Assembly (NCBI GenBank): GCA_037976565.1
Contig: CP137675.1
Location: 21,044,446-21,108,445 of the forward strand
Length of the DNA: 64,000 nucleotides
Direction: 5' to 3'
Origin: Mesocentrotus franciscanus
Taxonomy: Eukaryota > Echinodermata > Echinoidea > Camarodonta > Strongylocentrotidae
Position 1 is the stretch's first letter. Every line of letters begins with the position of its first letter. Shown here piece by piece: positions 24,961-38,458 of this stretch. A program made the position numbers and the translations under genes. The notes beneath the pieces were generated by a model, which saw only the letters and a program-made list of their open reading frames with translations, did not search any database and was not told the DNA's origin.

Positions 24961-25449
24961 GGTGGCTCGATCGAGCCACCAAATTCTGGCCAAACTTTGG
25001 ACTAAAATGTCACTATAGCGGATTCATATCCGATGCATTTATTTTTGAAAATTAGGCCTAGGCTAATATACATCGGTTCCACCTCCAGATTGACTGTATG
25101 ATGTGTTTAAGGGTCTTTTTCCGTATTTTCTTTGTCGAAATTGAACTCCGTGTTGAAATTCATGCAGCCGTATTTTAAACTATTGCTGTGCATGAAGGAT
25201 GATGATGTTATCCATTGACAGTAACAGTTTAAACTACGGCTGCAAGAATTTCAACACGGAGTTCAATTTCAACGAAGAAAATCCGGAAAAAAAGACCCTT
25301 AAACGCATCATACAGTCAATCTGGTAAGTGGAACCAATGTATATTAGCCTAGGCCTAATTTTCAAAAATAAATGCATCGGATATGAATCCGCTAATGTGA
25401 TATTTTAGTCTAAAGTTTGGCCAGAATTTGGTGGCGCGATCGCGACACC
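24961..25449. mobile_element. Foldback element with about 220-bp arms between GFM2 and HAUS1
   Basis: The left arm starts GGTGGCTCGATCGAGCCACC, AAATTCTGGCCAAACTTT; the right arm ends AAAGTTTGGCCAGAATTT, GGTGGCGCGATCGCGACACC. The arms pair through TCGGATATGAATCCGCTA, CCTAGGCTAATATACAT and ACTCCGTGTTGAAATT with few mismatches, around a loop near 25185-25228. It sits about 330 bp upstream of the GFM2 start codon, so it may affect either divergent promoter. Confidence 0.92.
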
Positions 25450-26749
25450 GTCACAAGTACATGATCAATGACATCTGACGCTGTCACTTGACTTGTCCGC
25501 CAAGTGTTTAAAAAAACTGTCTTTGCCAAGACGAGCAACAACATTCCTGGCAAGAGATTTGTTGTGACTCCAAACCTGTCATATCTGTTTAGAACACTAT
25601 CACAAGTCAGCTTAAGTTAGTCCATGGGCAGTGAAAAGAAATAATACTGGCATTTTATTCAAAAATCATTTCTTGATTACCAAATTCTCACTTTATTGAA
25701 CAGTTCTTATTGGTGTTCATATTTAAAGCAATAATACACAAGGATGCAAACTGTTCTTATAATTATAAATATAATGATTTAATGTCTTGACGATTAAATG
25801 ACGTAAATATTATCAGTCCAGATGTAGACCTAGAGGCTAGACCCAGTCTACCATATATAGACTCTAGTCTAGATCTAGACTAGTCATTGAAAAGGCATAG
25901 AACTTGATTGAAGATGGATGGTAATTATACACAGACCCATGAGAATGACAACAATTTTCATGTACGTATTTCTCTAGAATTTTTTTTCAATTTTCAAGCA
26001 TAGCCTTTATAGGCCTGCCCTATTAAAGGCTCAAGCTTTCAAAGCCATCAAGGCTCAAACCTCAACTCGAGTCAAGTACTAGCTAGTAGTAGTCAAGAGT
26101 CAATTGGACATGATATTGGTCAGATCAGGCCAGGCTTACCTCGACTCCTCGTATTCGTAACAATAACATTAGTCCGGGCTGCCACGCCGCACTGTAGCCT
26201 ATCCTTGTTCTGCTAAGCTCTAACTTCTAAGTTAAATCTAGGCCTACATGTATGATGTATCTCTCTGTTTTAACCCTTCTAATTTATCTACGAAAGTACC
26301 ATGTCCATGTCCTCTTTCTTTCCGATGATCCCATGCGATCGCACTATACACCGGCGCGGCGGTATACGGTATTGCGTAATAAAAAGAGCTATGGTACGCC
26401 ATTTGAAACAGAGGATTTGAAATCAGTACTCTCCTTGCGCTGCCGAAAATTGCAGTCAGGGGCGGATCCAGGATTTGTAAAAGTGAGAGCACAACCCGGC
26501 ATAATTAAACAGATAGACAAAGCAGGTCATCATATCCCTCAACGGGTGGGGGGGGGGACAAGTAAATTCGGACTTGTATACTGAAGGTATGTCAGTTGGG
26601 TTTTAAAAGGAGGGGGCACCGGTAATGCGGGCCAGTTGTGCCAGGGTGACCAGACGATCGCTTATATGTCAAAGGATCATCTCCTATTTCAATCATTTGC
26701 CCCTTTAAAGCGCTCTATTTTCTCGGAGTATGGTTACATGCCCTTACAA

Positions 26750-27620
26750 TGCCGATCGTAATATTGATTTGATATGATGGATTTGATTTGATGGAGGTGA
26801 AAAGGGGCATTTATGAAAAGGGGATATATAGGTCCCCTATAAGAAAGGAAAAGAGGCACGTATCATAATTGTTAAAAGGGAACTTATCAGAGGTGAAAAT
26901 GGGAGCTTATCCCACCTGAAAAGGGGCACTGACCAGATATGAATAGGGGCACTTATAAAAATGGAAAAGGGGCCCTATGATAATAAAACAAAATGTGCTT
27001 TTGTTGAAAGAAAAGGGGCATCAATTAGATTTTAATATGGGCATGCATGCATTTATCGGAGGTGAAAGGGGGCTTTAATGAGAACGGGGAAGTGCCTCTT
27101 ATTAAAAAGAAAAAGATGCATGATGCTAAAATAAACGGGGCACTTATCAGAGATGAAACGGGGTAATTATGAAAAGGGGGAGGGGCACTTATAAGAAGGC
27201 AAAAGAGCATTTATTAGAAAGGAAAAGGGGCACGTGTCAAAATAAAAGGGGCAGTTATTAGAGGTGAAAACGGGGCACTCATCAAATATGAAAGGAGCAG
27301 CTGGAGGGGAACGGGCACTTGTCAAAGTAAAACGAGCATATCTCTCAGATTTGAAAAGGGGCAATTATCGGAGGTGAAGGGGGCACTTATCTGAAGTGAA
27401 AAGGAGTAACTTCTCGTACCTGAAAAAAAGTCATTTACCAGAGATGAAGGGGTACTAATATAAGAATGAAAAGGGACACTTTTCATACGTGAAAAGGGGC
27501 ATTTATGAGAAGGGGAAGGGGTTCTTTTTTAATGGGGCACTTATCATAAGGAAAAGGGGCACTTATTAGAAAGGAAAATGGGCACGTGTCAAAACAAAAG
27601 GGGCACTTTACTTATCTGCC
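26750..27620. repeat. Degenerate GAAAAGGGGCACTTAT minisatellite upstream of HAUS1
   Basis: Tens of imperfect copies of a roughly 30-bp unit (GGTGAAAAGGGGCACTTATC variants) fill about 0.85 kb and stop about 165 bp before the HAUS1 ATG. The minus-strand open frames here (SAPFIF/CPFSF-like) are translated repeat. It is G-rich on the HAUS1 sense strand. Confidence 0.85.
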
Positions 27621-27785
27621 CGGGGCCGTTTAAATATACTGCTATATATACACAGGAATTTATATCTCCCTGCGCTTACTCTAAATCCGTTTTAGCACAT
27701 GTATATGTTTGGTATCTCCAATTGGCGTTCCATAACATCGTATGGCGCTATAAATCTACAAACTCTCAAAACAAATGAAAAAGCA

Positions 27786-30700
27786 ATGGCCGATGACGGC
27801 GAAGTCAAGGAGAAACATAGAGAAGTAAGTAACCTTGTGCATTGAAACTTTGCTTGTCAAACTAATTAGACAAAAACAATAAGGCTTAAAATTAAGTTTT
27901 GCATTCTCGTGAAATAAGCCACTGCTCATTCACTTTGAGCTTTGTAGATCGTAGATCTAGCTACGACAGCTGTCGCGATCGCGGTTCTTCTTCTTTTTGT
28001 CCTTCTTCGACCCGTACCGTTGGCTTCGGATGTCGGCGGTATACCCCGGCCCCGGCCCGTAGGCGTGCTGTATACTAGATTAAGTATAAGGGTCTGGCCT
28101 GGTCGGATCACTGAAATTGGTAGTGAGAGTGATGGTGAAGGTATAGAGTCGGAGGGCTTAGGTAGTACAGTGAATGAGTAGGAGGCACAGGTATATTTGG
28201 TGGATGTATTGTAAGGCAATAGTTGCAAGGGTAGAGTTGGCAGGATCAGGAGAGGAGAGCTCAGGTTGAGGAAAAAGGACGAGCTGTGAATTCATGAGGT
28301 ATAGAGATCGAGATGCAATGGTTAACTAAAGGTACTTAAACCGCTTATCTGTTGGGGTTGGATAAGAAGTTTAAGTCTCTCCTAATTCATAATTAGCCTG
28401 GGCTTAGATGGTCGAGTTTCCTCACGAAGTTGAGTCTTCCTTGACGGAAGTTCATGCATATAGACCTACTGATGAAGTTAGCCTTAAACTTAAAGAGAAG
28501 GTTGTCTTGAGTTCTGGAGAGAGGATGAAAACTTATTTGTGAGCGCTATCATTGTTATTATGCAAGTGTGGAAGAACATCAGAGAAAAAAATGTTCCCTG
28601 AAAAGCATGGCTCTTCAACTGCCTCTGTATTTTAAATATTTTTTGATTTGATTTATTTATTCACCAACAATAACATTTCATTACAAACATAAAACATATC
28701 ATACATTATACATATGACATAGAAATAAAACATTAAAAATGGTAAATGGGACCAGAAAATAGCACATGTGCTAGTCGAGCCTGGCCCCTCTTCATCATTA
28801 ACAAAGTATAATATTTCGAATATAAAACTATACTAATACTAACTATTGATATGAAGCTATGGTAAACAAACATATAAATTACATGCATGTAAACAATGTA
28901 AACTATACATGAACTTCAAAGGACATAGAGTTATACATAGAGCAACAAATTATTATTGATTTAGTATATGCATTTTTAAAGAATTCCTGAAGGTGTTTCT
29001 GGATGGTTTTAGTTTGATATCAGCGGGTACATTATTCCAATAAATACTCCCTAAAAAGGAAAGTGAAAATTGGCCTTGAGAAGTCCTAAATTTTGGTAGA
29101 TGTACCTGCCGGTCTGCTTTTTGTCTCGTAGAATATCTGTGCTGTATTATATTACAATAATCCATTAAAGAGTGTGGCAAGTTATTATTACCCAGGTCAT
29201 ACATGAATGTACAAACAGATAAATGGTGCATATCAAATACATTGAGGATCTTTAATTCTTGAAATAATAGGCGAGTATGTGCTTGCCAGTGGCTAAATGT
29301 GATGGCGCGGACTGCCATTTTTGGGGTGTAAAATAAACAATTCAATTTACTCTTGTAAGTGCTCCCCCACACTTCGATTCCATAGGTTAGGTGTGGCTCG
29401 ATGAATGCCTTATACAATAATACCAGTGTAAATTTGGGTACATAATGTCGCAACCGGAATAGAATGCCCACTCTTTTACGAATACATGAGTTAACTGCTC
29501 GAATGTGATTGTGCCAAGTAAGATGTTTATCAATTGTTATACCAACAAAAGTTGCTTCATCAACCTCTTCAATTTCCTCTCCGGCTATTTTCAATTTACC
29601 AGACAATGTAAAATGTTTCCTTCTGCTACCAATTAACATGAATTTTGTTTTCAAAAAGTTGATCGTTAGTTTATTTGCCACGCACCATTCATTCATCTTT
29701 TCAATATTTATGTTCACTTCATTGGCATTAATATCAGTTTGTCCTGGAGGAAAGGTATGAAAAACATTAGAATCATCTGCAAATAATCTAAAATTGAAAT
29801 AATTAGAAGCGGAGGGTAGATCATTTATATAGAGTAAGAACAATGTTGGTCCTAACACTGAACCTTGCGGGACACCACATCTTATTTTCATTTTTTGCGA
29901 CACTATTTCTCCACATTGAACATATTGATATCTACCTTCCAGATAGTCTTCGAACCATTTCAGTGGAAGACCCTTATACCACAGTGAGAGAGTTTGTTTA
30001 CTAGTACCTCATGATTGATCGTATCAAATGCTTTTTTGAAATCAATGAAAATCCCCAATGTAGCTCTTCCCTCATCTATCGACTTCAAAATTGTGTTGGA
30101 CAAGTTGATTAAAGACAATTTCGTACTGTATTTTTTCCTAAAACCATATTGGTGTTGATAAAAGGCATTATTTTTTTCTAGAAACTGTATTAGCCGGACA
30201 TTTGTTATTTTTTCAAATATTTTGCCAAGTACTGGTAAAACTGATATTGGTCTGTAGTTTCCAGGTTCGTCTTTAGGCCGTTTTTTGTGGATAGGTGTAA
30301 CTTTTGCTATCTTCATTTCATCTGGAACCCTCCCACTTTCTAAGGATAGATTAAAGATATATGTAAGAGCATCTGATATGTAGGCTGCACCATCTTTTAG
30401 TAGTCGTACAGGTATATTGTCATGGCCACAAGCTTTTTTTATATCCAGAGCTATAAGATGATTAAAGACCTCAGCTGCAGTTACAAATGACAATATGACA
30501 AATAACAATTTAAAAATGAGGCCCGATTTTTATGCCACATGTTAGTGTATAGTCCCATATTATATATACATCTTTCTGTGTACAGTGCTTGTTACTTTAC
30601 CAAGACTGGGCCAATTTTTTAATCATTTTGATGACTCCAGAAGACCAGAACCTTGCAGTACACATCGATACTTATATGCAGTGCACATTTACAAACTCTC

Positions 30701-33700
30701 TTCCTTTAGAATTCTATTATTATTTGATTCTCATTATATCTGTGAATTTGGAATCCGAGTTTGTCTCCTGTTCAGTTTATCTGTTATTCATGTCAAAGAA
30801 ATCCATTTTACAATTTTCAGTGTAATAAAACCTCTGCAAACTGTAATTTTCTCCTAGGTGCGATGTTGGTTGGAGGAAGTGTTTGGTGATCACACAGTCC
30901 CACAGTATGAGATTAATGTAAAGATGGTGGTGATGCTACATGATCTGATGCACAGATGTAAGGAGAGAGATAGAGATAAACAAATCCTCATTGATGATCT
31001 TAACGACAAGACCACAGAGTACCATGGAGAAGGTGAGTTTAGCAGTCAATTCAAGGCCATGTTTAGTCATCAAAATTGAAACGAAATTTGTCAATTTCCT
31101 TGTGTCGAATTGTCAAACATAAGTACTTCATATATTCTGATGGTCTGACCATAATTGCAGAGAAATAAGTTCAGGTTTAATACATGTTTTAACTAACAAT
31201 GTACAGGACAACATAAACTATGGGATCAAAACATATTACATAGCATTATACATTGAAACATCTATCATAACTAAAGAGTGCATACACAGAGTATAAAGGA
31301 GACTTATACCAGAGTATTAGAAGTTGGTATCCTAGTTTAATGAAGTCCAACACTTAGTCTGAAGATGTGCTATTCATATCATTTCTGATAAGTGAAACAG
31401 TCTTTAAGTTGGTTTTTGTTCAGATTAGCCCACATTTCTACCAATTGTGTTTTTCTGTGATTCTATTCATTGATATAGGAATATTGTGCATAAATAAACT
31501 CATAGATAGTGTCCTATTGACATGGTTCACCTGAATTGAAAACATTGAATCATACACAGTAACAGAGTATGGCCCCCACTTCGAGAGACTTTCATTTTCA
31601 AAAATATTATAGCTACCCTTATGCATACAATTAACAACTAAATTATTCATACCCTTACCAAGTTTTGTATTTATTTGAACGTGTGAAATATTGATTTGTC
31701 CTGTTTTATGTTTCTTGAGAATGTGAGGTATTAAAGCTTACATAATACATCTAAAAGTATTCAACAAAGACCCTAATTCAACCAGTCCACCTTTCATTCT
31801 TGAGTTGTACAAAAAACACAAAAAACATCAAATTTACAAGGGGTATGAACTTATTTATTTGTTAACTGCATATATGCATCTAATTTTAAATTCAAATGGT
31901 TAATGCAAGTTTACAGCTTCACCAGTCTCTTATATTTTTTATTTCCAGAGAAGCGGTTGTCATCGATAGTGGAGAATGTTGGCCTGTCACCAAGCTGTCT
32001 CTCACAATCCGGTAATGTTAGTCTAAGGACACTTACTAATGTTGCTCAAACTCTTCAACTACAAGTTACTTCAGCCAGCAAGTAAGTTTCTAAAACATTC
32101 AAGTTTGGCATCATCCTTGCTATGAATCTTGTTTCACAGTAAATTGTCTCATTTTTAGTTTTTTAAATAATAATAATAACGATAGTGGGTTCTTGTATAG
32201 TGCTCACGTCTGTCAAACTTGACACTCCTGGCGCTCCGCAATTATTACCCGGGCTTTGGCATGGCTGCCATTATGGTGCTCTAGCATTCCAAAGAATTAA
32301 TTCCTACCAGGTACTCGTTTACCTCACCTGGGTTGGGGGTGGCAAGTGTAGATAAATGTCTTGCCAAAGCACATTATGCCGTGACAGAACTCCAACCGCG
32401 AACCATGTGATCCACAGTCTAGTGACTTATCCACTAGACCACGACACCTCTACAGTTTATTATGATTACCCGGTACTTGTACAACTCAAAATTACCATGG
32501 GGCCATGTGATGCATCTCATTACAAGTTGATGCAATGGAGTATTATTAGGGAATGGGACTGAAATCTATGTATGCTATGATTCCACATTAATTGTCTGAA
32601 AAAAATATCATTGAAATAAAAATAATTTTTCGCTATGATTGTCTGGCATCTTTCATTTCTATCCCTTCCTCGTAACACATAAGATGACCACCAAGATAGT
32701 CCCTTCTCGCTCTACTTAAATTGTGTATTTGCAAATTAAAACAATCTTTTTTCTAACATTAAAGCCTGTCTGCACTAGTTTGGCCAGTAGGGATTAGACC
32801 TCCCAGCGTGGTCACTGACAGGTGGTTATCTCATCAACTCAGCTCTCAATTAACATAAGAAAAAGAGGATCATGGGGGACCAACGGGCACCGCTTAGGCA
32901 TTGTTTTCTATATACCAGGTAGAGGGAGTAAGTAGCCACAAGTAGTGCAGTGGGGCTTTAAACAAAATATGGTTACCCAATGTGGGAAATTAAATCTTTC
33001 ATTTTGATTGATTTTATTTACTTGACAGTCCACCTTGGTTTCCCTTGTCTATGACTTGTAACAACATGATACCACATACACAATGTTTGCCTCTTATTCA
33101 TAAACTGCTATAAATGAGAATGTATCATTTTTCTTTTCTTAGTTATTATCTGGCAATGATGGATCTAACAAGGGAGTTGGTAGCTTTGGAAGACAAGCGG
33201 CAGGAAGAGAATCTCTCAAACCAGAAGCTCTTCAACAAGACCAAGATAGCTATGATTAAAACAGAGTCCTTGAAGAAGTGAGTATATTTATTGACATTGA
33301 TGCTCTGTAATTAGCATGATTTAGCATGATAAGGTGCACTCGTATATAAGGCACACCGCTGATTTTTTGCCCTGTTACTTGGAGCTTAAATCACTAATTT
33401 TTATGTAATTCTTCTTGTATTTTTTACATAGTTCAAAAAAACATATTTCATCAATGTGTCATAGCAAAAAATAATCATTTCCTTTAATAGACGCACAGAA
33501 TTTGAGAGAAAGATTATTAATAAAATAATGTATATTTCTGCTTTCATACAAATGAACTTATTACAAAGGTTGGATTGCCCTCCATGACACCCAGTGGGCT
33601 TGTCCATTCCACATTTGTTCTGTTTCTTGTTAGTTAGATGATACATGTACATACATGTAGTTACATGGATTAAAATATGCTTGACTTGAATTTTCATCTC

Positions 33701-36669
33701 ATGAATTGCAGCTATCCTTCCTCTTTAATGTTTTTTTTACAGAGCAATGGTATCTTTAGAGGAACAAGCAAAGGAAGAAGGACCTAAGCTTGAAGATAAG
33801 ATGAGACAGGCAGGGTTTTATCATAGTAAATCTAGGGAGTATGACAACCAACTTGAAAGCCTCGAGGTAACATACATGTATCTTGTATTAATTACATCTG
33901 TCAGGAAATGTGTAAACATTTCTGACAATTAGTCTCATATACTTCTTTCATCAGACCTCTTCATACATAACATTTTTGTCTTCAAATCTTTTTATTTGCC
34001 CATGTTTTTAGAAAGAGAAGACCTATTATCATACCACTTATTGTGTTAATTTTGTTTTTCATACGTTTAAGTTGGAATATGGGTAAAATGATTGGTCCAA
34101 CTTCAAAGGTCAAAGATCAACTATTAACTATTAACTCTCCATTAAATGCATTTGTACTCTCACTGATAATAGCTTGAAGGTCAATGCATGAAATCCTCCA
34201 AATCATGGCATCACTGCTCATACTAATAAGATACTACATGTACATATGAAGGTTTATGCAAGATAATAACAACTTTTAATTAGTAGTGTAATGAACATTA
34301 TACTGATATAACTGTAATTTGCACCTTGACATACATGTTGTGCTTTGTATATTTCTGTGCAGGTTAAATTATGTGAAACCGGTGTGGAACCATCTCTGTA
34401 TCATCAGAATCTTGTTGCATTATCTCAGGTAATTCTTACTCTCTTTCTCTTTATCTTCAAGACAAAGTCATAGATACTATGGGGAGAAATTATGTCTTCA
34501 GGACTGTTCAGGTATTAAAGACATGACTAGATCATCAGAAAATACCTCCATTTGGTAACTTACAGGGTCAGGCTACGTTGCTCTTTATATGCTTCGAGTT
34601 AAAGCAAAATTATTACGAGAAATAGATCAGTGAAACTTTGATGAAAAAAAAGCGGGTTTAATAATGTCATGAATGTTTGAAATGAAAAAAAATAGGCTCA
34701 CTATATACACTGTATTCTGAAGTTACTGAATTAGTGATTTGATATGCATGTATACAATTTTACTTTACTCATGGGCTAAGACATTTGCTGTGCAATCTCC
34801 TTATCAGTGAAAGTTATTTTTTTAAATCTTGCCCAATGTGGGAACAACTAATGTATGCAAAGTGAATTGCATCCATAGAGATGCCATTTTGCATAGAAAG
34901 TGAATCAAATAGTTGGTAACCAAGTGTTCGGGAGAGTAACATGCATAAATCGAAATACATAAGTAAATGGGTCTATTCCTGAATATGTTGTGAATGTTAT
35001 TGCTTTGTTATGCATAGAGGTTAAATTGTATAGATTTAGGTTCATTTACTTGACTCCCAATCCAAGGGTTTGACTCCAGCCAAGCACTAACGTCCTTTGG
35101 CAAGACATTAATCCACATTTATCACTCTCCACCAAGGTGTTTAATGGGTATCAGCCTACCAGACAGGATGTCAATTTCATTAGAGCTTGCTTAGCATTGT
35201 GAACATTCTATAAAATGGCGCCCGGCTGGAATGCTTCCAAGGAAGTGGAGAATGTGCTAACATTGTGTGTGCGGTTAATAATATATCTATAAAGCACTAA
35301 CAGACATTGTCAATGTATTACCGGTAAGCACTATATAAGACCAGAATACCATTATTATTATTATTATTATTATCATCATTATTAAAGATAAAGACCAGTT
35401 CTGGTCATGCGATTGCATTGTGAAAGTCTGAAAGAAACGTTGTGGAATCGATCAGAAAGGTTGATCATCTAGCATATAAGTATTGGTGTGTACTGCAAGG
35501 TTCTGGAATCATCAAAATGATAAGAAATTTTGCCCAGTCTTGGTAACGTTACAAGCACTGTACACAGAAAGATGTATATGGGACTACGCGACCATGTGCA
35601 CGATATCTATTTGGTCCCAATAGATATACTAATTTACCAAATATATCAATTAGTAGGCGGTTTCCCGGCAAAATTTGTATAATCACATATTAGTCAAAAC
35701 ATATTCTTTCACATGATTGGTAATGAGAGCTTCCATTTCATTTTTTGAGAGAGGGGCATTTCCAAAACTGGTCTTTACCTTTAAAAATGATGTTGCAGAA
35801 ATGAGAGAAAAAAAAGTAATTGTTTATACATTTTTCTTGCTTTCAGGAATTAGAATCACTTGATACCAGACTGTCTCCTCTAAAAGCTAAACTAGATAGC
35901 TACCAGAATCTCCCTCCTAATGTATCATTAGCAAAGGTGAAGATTGAAGAAGCTAAAAGGCAATTGGTACGTACCACTCCCAAATGTTATACATGTATTG
36001 TGATATGTAATATGACATGTCAAAACGTTGTTATGTCTATATCTGCAAAAAAGCAGGTCAATCAAGTTGAAACTTAGTAAAGTTATAGTATTAAATAGTC
36101 ATAATCAGCTCTATGAATATGAATGATGTCACACCAACATTTTGCCAATAGAGCATCAAAACTTTGTCTCGACGGTGTGTCTATATCTCCAAAATGACAC
36201 TGTCAATCATGTTGAAACTTTGTACAGAGTACTAAACTTGGTATAGTGACATTATATTCATTATCTTAGTCATCATCTTCATTGTCATAAAAGAATTTTA
36301 CATATTAAGACAGACCACCTCATACTTGTCCACAAGTATGTAAATGTCTTGTTTTATTTGAATTAAATTAAACATCAGTTTGTGTGTTCAAAGATAAATG
36401 TACATGTACTTTCTTTTATAAAAAGGGATTTAACACATAGATGTATTAGCCGTTTTACAGATCTGTAGTTAATTTCAATATTTATGTATGATGCACAAAT
36501 TCTAAATTAATTGTTGGACAAACATTTACGCTGCTTTTCCTGTTATTGTTTTTTTTGTCAATCACTGCTCTGGTATTGAAATTGATCACAGAATGATTTA
36601 TTTGTTTGATATTTTTAGATGGCTATGGAAGCAGAGTTATCAAGAAACATTGACATGATGCATATGTGA
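27786..36669 (+). CDS. HAUS1: HAUS augmin-like complex subunit 1, 8 exons
   Basis: Subunit of the augmin complex, which recruits gamma-tubulin to spindle microtubules for branching nucleation; a coiled-coil protein. Exons 27786-27824, 30858-31032, 31949-32081, 33143-33277, 33743-33866, 34363-34428, 35847-35966, 36619-36669 join with GT/AG and matching phases to 280 codons plus stop (human 278). Diagnostic segments: WLEEVFGDHTVPQYEIN near the N-terminus, KERDRDKQILIDDLNDK, and near the C-terminus PPNVSLAKVKIEEAKRQL then a MAMEAELSRNIDMM end. The residues between are heptad-rich and charged, as in the family. The first ATG after the minisatellite starts a 13-codon exon ending in GTAAGT. Introns hold a LINE, two SINEs and a TTAA MITE. 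No frame breaks. Confidence 0.95.
28635..30490 (-). mobile_element. 5'-truncated non-LTR retrotransposon (CR1/L2/jockey-type), antisense in HAUS1 intron 1
   Basis: The reverse transcriptase reads in two frames: about 30486-29960 (LDIKKACGHDNIPVRLLKDG; YRPISVLPVLGKIFEK; IFIDFKKAFDTINH) and about 29975-28953 (CGVPQGSVLGPTLFLLYIND; FADDSNVF, the polymerase YADD-type box; C-terminal YGIEVWG and WNNVPADIK). One single-base frame break near 29970 separates them. No endonuclease domain is present, so the copy is 5'-truncated near 30486. A non-coding 3' UTR runs to about 28640 and ends in AAATAAATCAAATC-type short repeats rather than poly(A). A dead copy. Confidence 0.9.
30541..30608 (-). repeat. Fragment of the 35386-35780 MITE family
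   Basis: ACATCTTTCTGTGTACAGTG, CTTGTTACTTTACCAAGACTGGGC is the reverse complement of the interior of the TTAA MITE at 35535-35590. It is an incomplete copy about 50 bp upstream of the LINE's truncation point. Confidence 0.65.
32160..32462 (-). mobile_element. tRNA-derived SINE, copy B
   Basis: On minus the 5' end has a pol III A-box-like TGGTCTAGTGGATAAG and B-box-like GGTTCGCGGTTGG, spaced as in a tRNA head, then CTTTGGCAAGACATTTATC, CCCAGGTGAGGTAAACG and an (TTA)n tail at about 32165-32178. It lies in the HAUS1 intron after exon 3 and is the best-preserved head of the family in this window. Confidence 0.8.
35040..35381 (+). mobile_element. tRNA-derived SINE, copy C
   Basis: It has GGTTTGACTCCAGCCAAGCA, TCCTTTGGCAAGACATTAATCC, CACTCTCCACCAAGGTG, an AAGCACTATATAAGACC stretch and (ATT)n at 35351-35380. 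The head lacks a clear A box. The TTAA next to its tail has been used as target by the MITE at 35386-35780. Confidence 0.75.
35386..35780. mobile_element. TTAA-flanked MITE 2
   Basis: TTAA at 35382-35385 and 35781-35784 flank AGATAAAGACCAGTTCTGG on the left and CCAAAACTGGTCTTTACCT on the right, an inverted pair. There is no coding capacity. It ends 66 bp before HAUS1 exon 7, so it lies close to that exon's branch-point region. Confidence 0.82.
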
Positions 36670-38305
36670 GATGGCTTTGAGTAGGAGCTGATCAAGAGGC
36701 TACTGTAGGAAGTCTGTGTAAAGCTTGATCAAGAACGGAAGATACATCAGTCAAAGACTGAACCACCGACATCAGGGTTGATACAATTTAAATTGCCCCA
36801 ATTTACAAACAAAAATTGGTGATTTAAATAATTTCCATAGTGTTAAAGTTAAAGAAAACTTTCTTTTAAATAACTTTATGAAGTGGATTTTTCTACCTTT
36901 TGCACAGTTTTGTACTGCAACATTAATTACTGGTATTGTGTTTGTATTTGTTGTTTCATCAGTCCTGTGCACATAATTCAGTTGAAATACTGGCTCAAAC
37001 CTAGGACTTTTGCTATTAGTGGTGCAGTTTTATTAATTAAAACTTTACTGTGTAGCTGAGGTCACAAGGATGTTTTGCAATAACTGTAAAGTAACCTACC
37101 ATTGGAAAGAAGAAGCCAGCAGTTTAGGTATTACAACATTAACATGAGGTTAAAGTTGTATTAATATTTTGTTAACATTTTCTTGATTTTTTAATTTTTA
37201 ATTTACAATAATTTATATTTGTAAAAATGTAAATTTAAATTGCCATTCCCCCCTTTTTTATTTGTTAAATCATGATTATTTTTTTTCTAATCCTGACTGC
37301 CATAAAAGTGACACACCATAAGGACTGGTGTATCGGCAAATAGTGTCAGATTTTTATAGTAGTTTGTTTTTTGTATTCCCAAAATGGACAAATCAAAGCT
37401 ATTTTGTCCCATTTGTTACTGACCATATCTAAAATTTGTGTATATCCAATCATTGTATAAAGTAAATAGCCCCATTTGAGCTTAGAACAGACTAAAATGA
37501 AGTTATATAGCAGATATGATGTCAATTAATGTATCTCCACAATGCTAAAAATATGTGACACCAAAGAACTTGGACTTGCCAAATATGGAGTACACATATT
37601 TATGTACATACATGTATATATATAACACCATTGTTTAAGATGCTATTAAAATAACTTGTAATACAACAATGGCTTGGTATGAATCTGAGGGAGATGATAT
37701 CAATTACATTGCTGGTGTATGTATAGTCATATCTGAATGAACTTACTTAAAGTTTGGTTATATGAATTTTACTGTATATTTTCTTTTTAAATTCTTGTGT
37801 GCATTTGCATCTGGAATATTGTGTATATTGTGCTGTCCATGTTATATATACATTGTGAGTCAAAAAAGAAAACAAATGAAACCCATATTCAAGCTTCAAT
37901 TTCTTAACGATGAAGTGATCTTGCTGAAACACATTATGGTAAGATGCATGTAGTTGAGAATGTCTCCTTTATTTTTTTAGTTGCTCACCCAAATTTGCCC
38001 AAATCTGGGATGTATTGTGTACAGGAATTACATGCATTGTTGTATGTATTATTGCATTCATTTAGAATTGAGAACATTCGACCAGCTTGGTTTTTATCAA
38101 TCCTTCCTTTCATTCTTGGCCAGAGGCAAAGTTTAAGTGAATCAAGAAGGGGGGGGGGGAGCTGTTCAGCTGTTCATGGCCTGAGGTGTAAAAAAAAAGG
38201 GTACATGGTGAGCATCTTTGACTATTTCATATACTGTTAGAAAGGCATAAGGTAAATCAATACACTGCTGGGAGAAAATGGGGCAGAGCCATAACAAAAC
38301 CCTTC
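36670..38305 (+). other. HAUS1 3' UTR and following AT-rich DNA
   Basis: No gene seen. AT-rich sequence with several TGTACATG/ATATAT words. I could not assign a single poly(A) site. An isolated G9 run lies near 38151. Confidence 0.4.
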
Positions 38306-38458
38306 AGGGCCCCGTTGCATAAAACTTACCATTAATGGTAACTTTGCCATCAATGGCAACTACCATGGTAACAGGGCCAATCAAAATCAAGGTTTCCACG
38401 GTAGTTACCATTGATGGCAAAATTACCATCAATGGTAAGTTTTGTGCAACGAGGCCCT
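38306..38458. mobile_element. Palindromic element of about 150 bp
   Basis: Left GGGCCCCGTTGCATAAAACT, TACCATTAATGGTAA, GCCATCAATGGC; right TTACCATCAATGGTAAG, TTTTGTGCAACGAGGCCCT: inverted over about 65 bp, with internal smaller palindromes in each arm. It directly abuts the MITE starting at 38457. Confidence 0.88.

Noticed and set aside
27025..27364. Cys/Pro/Phe-rich minus-strand frames
   Set aside because: Translation of the GAAAAGGGGCACTTAT minisatellite.
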